This document shows positions 62,899 to 64,000 of a stretch of 64,000 nucleotides of DNA, one piece after another. A program made the position numbers and the translations under genes. The stretch is from Paradesertivirga sp966210515 (GTDB lineage: Bacteria; Bacteroidota; Bacteroidia; Sphingobacteriales; Sphingobacteriaceae), in NCBI GenBank assembly GCA_966210515.1, contig CBIHLM010000012.1, positions 15,883 through 79,882 of the forward strand, in the 5' to 3' direction. Positions within the stretch are counted from its first letter, which is position 1; each line of letters begins with the position of its first letter. A model generated the notes under the pieces. It saw only the letters and a program-made list of their open reading frames with translations, was not told the DNA's origin and ran no database searches.

Positions 62899-63495
62899 AT
62901 GGAGCAGGCTTCGCAGCTTACAGAGTTTGGCAAGATCTTTATCTTTCTGATTATTGGAATAGTACTGGTTTGCGCCACATTATTCTTATCTAAATTATTA
63001 GCGTTAAATAAACCAACTCCACTAAAGTTATCTTCTTACGAGTGTGGTGAAGAGCCAAGTGGTAATTCCTGGGTTCAGTTTAACTCCAGATTCTATGTTA
63101 TTGCATTAATATTTCTTCTGTTTGATGTAGAGATGATTTTTATTTTCCCATGGACCACGGTGTTTGCGCAAAAAAGTTTGATTGCCGCAAATGGGATATG
63201 GGGATGGCTGACCTTTACCGAAATGTTCATTTTTGTGGCAATCTTGCTTATTGGCTTGGTTTATGTCTGGAGAAAAGGAGATCTTGACTGGATCCGTCCG
63301 GAGCAAAAACTTCCCGTTGTTGAACATAATATTCCATTATCTATATACGAGCGGATAAATTCGGAAGTTTATGCCGTGAAAGCTTTCACATTAAACAGCA
63401 ACGCTGAAGAAGAAATAATTAAGCAAGCAACTATTGCATCTTCGTCCGCTAAACCTGGATTTAAACCTACATTCAGAAAACCACCGCAACCATGA
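62899..63495 (+). CDS. nuoA: NADH-quinone oxidoreductase subunit A
   Basis: 198 residues, three transmembrane helices (about 12-32, 70-90, 98-120) and the family motif YECGEEPSGNSWVQFN with the conserved acidic residues, followed by RFYVIALIFLLFDVEMIFIFPW. Membrane-arm subunit of respiratory complex I. The C-terminal extension of about 70 residues beyond the last helix is longer than in most NuoA proteins. Overlaps nuoB by 4 bp (ATGA). A TAAATTTG box (62887-62894) lies 4 bp before the ATG. Confidence 0.96.
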   Translation: MEQASQLTEFGKIFIFLIIGIVLVCATLFLSKLLALNKPTPLKLSSYECGEEPSGNSWVQFNSRFYVIALIFLLFDVEMIFIFPWTTVFAQKSLIAANGIWGWLTFTEMFIFVAILLIGLVYVWRKGDLDWIRPEQKLPVVEHNIPLSIYERINSEVYAVKAFTLNSNAEEEIIKQATIASSSAKPGFKPTFRKPPQP

Positions 63496-63977
63496 GCTTA
63501 GAGAAGATGCCACAAGATGGTGGGGTTATCGTAACAAAAATAGATGACCTTTTAAATTGGGCCCGCCTATCCTCATTATGGCCGGTAAGCTTCGGCATTG
63601 CATGCTGTGCAATTGAAATGATGGGTTCGTATGCATCGACTTTTGACTTCGATCGTTTGGGCGTTTTTCCGCGTCCTTCGCCACGACAGTCGGATGTGAT
63701 TATTATTGCAGGAACGGTAACTTTTAAAATGGCTGAAAGAATAAAACGGCTGTATGAACAGATGCCGGAGCCTAAATATGTAATCTCGATGGGATCATGC
63801 TCAAATTGCGGAGGCCCCTATTGGCAGCATGGCTATCATGTAGTTAAAGGTGTGGACAGAATAATCCCCGTTGATGTATATGTACAAGGATGCCCACCGA
63901 GACCTGAATCATTAATTGGAGCAATTATGGAACTTCAGAAAAAAATACAGGAAGAAAGCTTATTAACATCAAAATAG
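63492..63977 (+). CDS. nuoB: NADH-quinone oxidoreductase subunit B
   Basis: 161 residues carrying the N2 iron-sulfur cluster of complex I. Ligands: Cys38-Cys39 in GIACCAIEMM, Cys103 in MGSCSNCGGPYW, Cys134 in QGCPPRPE. All four are present. Gene complete; nuoC would be expected just past the window. Confidence 0.97.
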   Translation: MSLEKMPQDGGVIVTKIDDLLNWARLSSLWPVSFGIACCAIEMMGSYASTFDFDRLGVFPRPSPRQSDVIIIAGTVTFKMAERIKRLYEQMPEPKYVISMGSCSNCGGPYWQHGYHVVKGVDRIIPVDVYVQGCPPRPESLIGAIMELQKKIQEESLLTSK

Positions 63978-64000
63978 GCTGAAATACTTTATATTTTTAA

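Overview
The window looks like a chromosomal segment of a Bacteroidota bacterium, most likely a Sphingobacteriaceae (Pedobacter-like) soil or plant-associated species. This rests on a SusC/SusD pair, a hybrid two-component regulator, a type IX secretion tail on one enzyme, Bacteroidota-style promoters (TTTG or TTG, about 19 bp, TAnnTTTG) ahead of lysS, rpmH and a TonB receptor gene, and many REP-like hairpins with HUH transposases. I saw no rRNA, tRNA or CRISPR array.

Region 1 (35-22957, all minus strand): a SulP anion transporter, then a pectin utilization locus. In transcription order this is a hybrid sensor/AraC regulator (18617-22957), SusC, SusD, a DUF4957-type surface lipoprotein, a PL1 pectate lyase lipoprotein, a GH28 polygalacturonase, a 1522-residue modular pectin methylesterase with a T9SS tail, and a small Fn3 lipoprotein, closed by a strong terminator at 1966-2006. 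Esterase, hydrolase and lyase would cut homogalacturonan at or outside the outer membrane, SusCD would import the oligomers, and the hybrid regulator would sense them.

Region 2 (23251-30400, minus strand): DedA and SdiA-regulated-like proteins (coupled), an OmpR/histidine kinase pair, a CPA1-type K+/H+ antiporter and an ABC-F ATPase.

Region 3 (30401-42100): accessory DNA. It holds a frameshifted membrane protein gene, a REP-associated transposase flanked by inverted REPs and adjoining a truncated VOC gene, a CRTAC1-like FG-GAP lipoprotein plus vanadium haloperoxidase pair, an epimerase and an SDR facing apart, and a repeat-rich island. The island carries a gene that looks like a HigB toxin fused to its HigA antitoxin, an 11-bp-phased repeat array with a 26-bp palindrome, and a second REP transposase.

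Region 4 (42177-64000): mostly core genes. These are lysS, ung, an IS200-like transposase beside a tandem array of about 110-bp units, an Lrp regulator, a metal-uptake group (Nramp-USP, thioredoxin-like protein, TonB receptor, MntR/DtxR) sharing a 14-bp operator, smpB, pcm, priA, a DUF423 gene, two envelope genes, tsaB, yidD-rnpA-rpmH, and nuoA-nuoB running to the window end.
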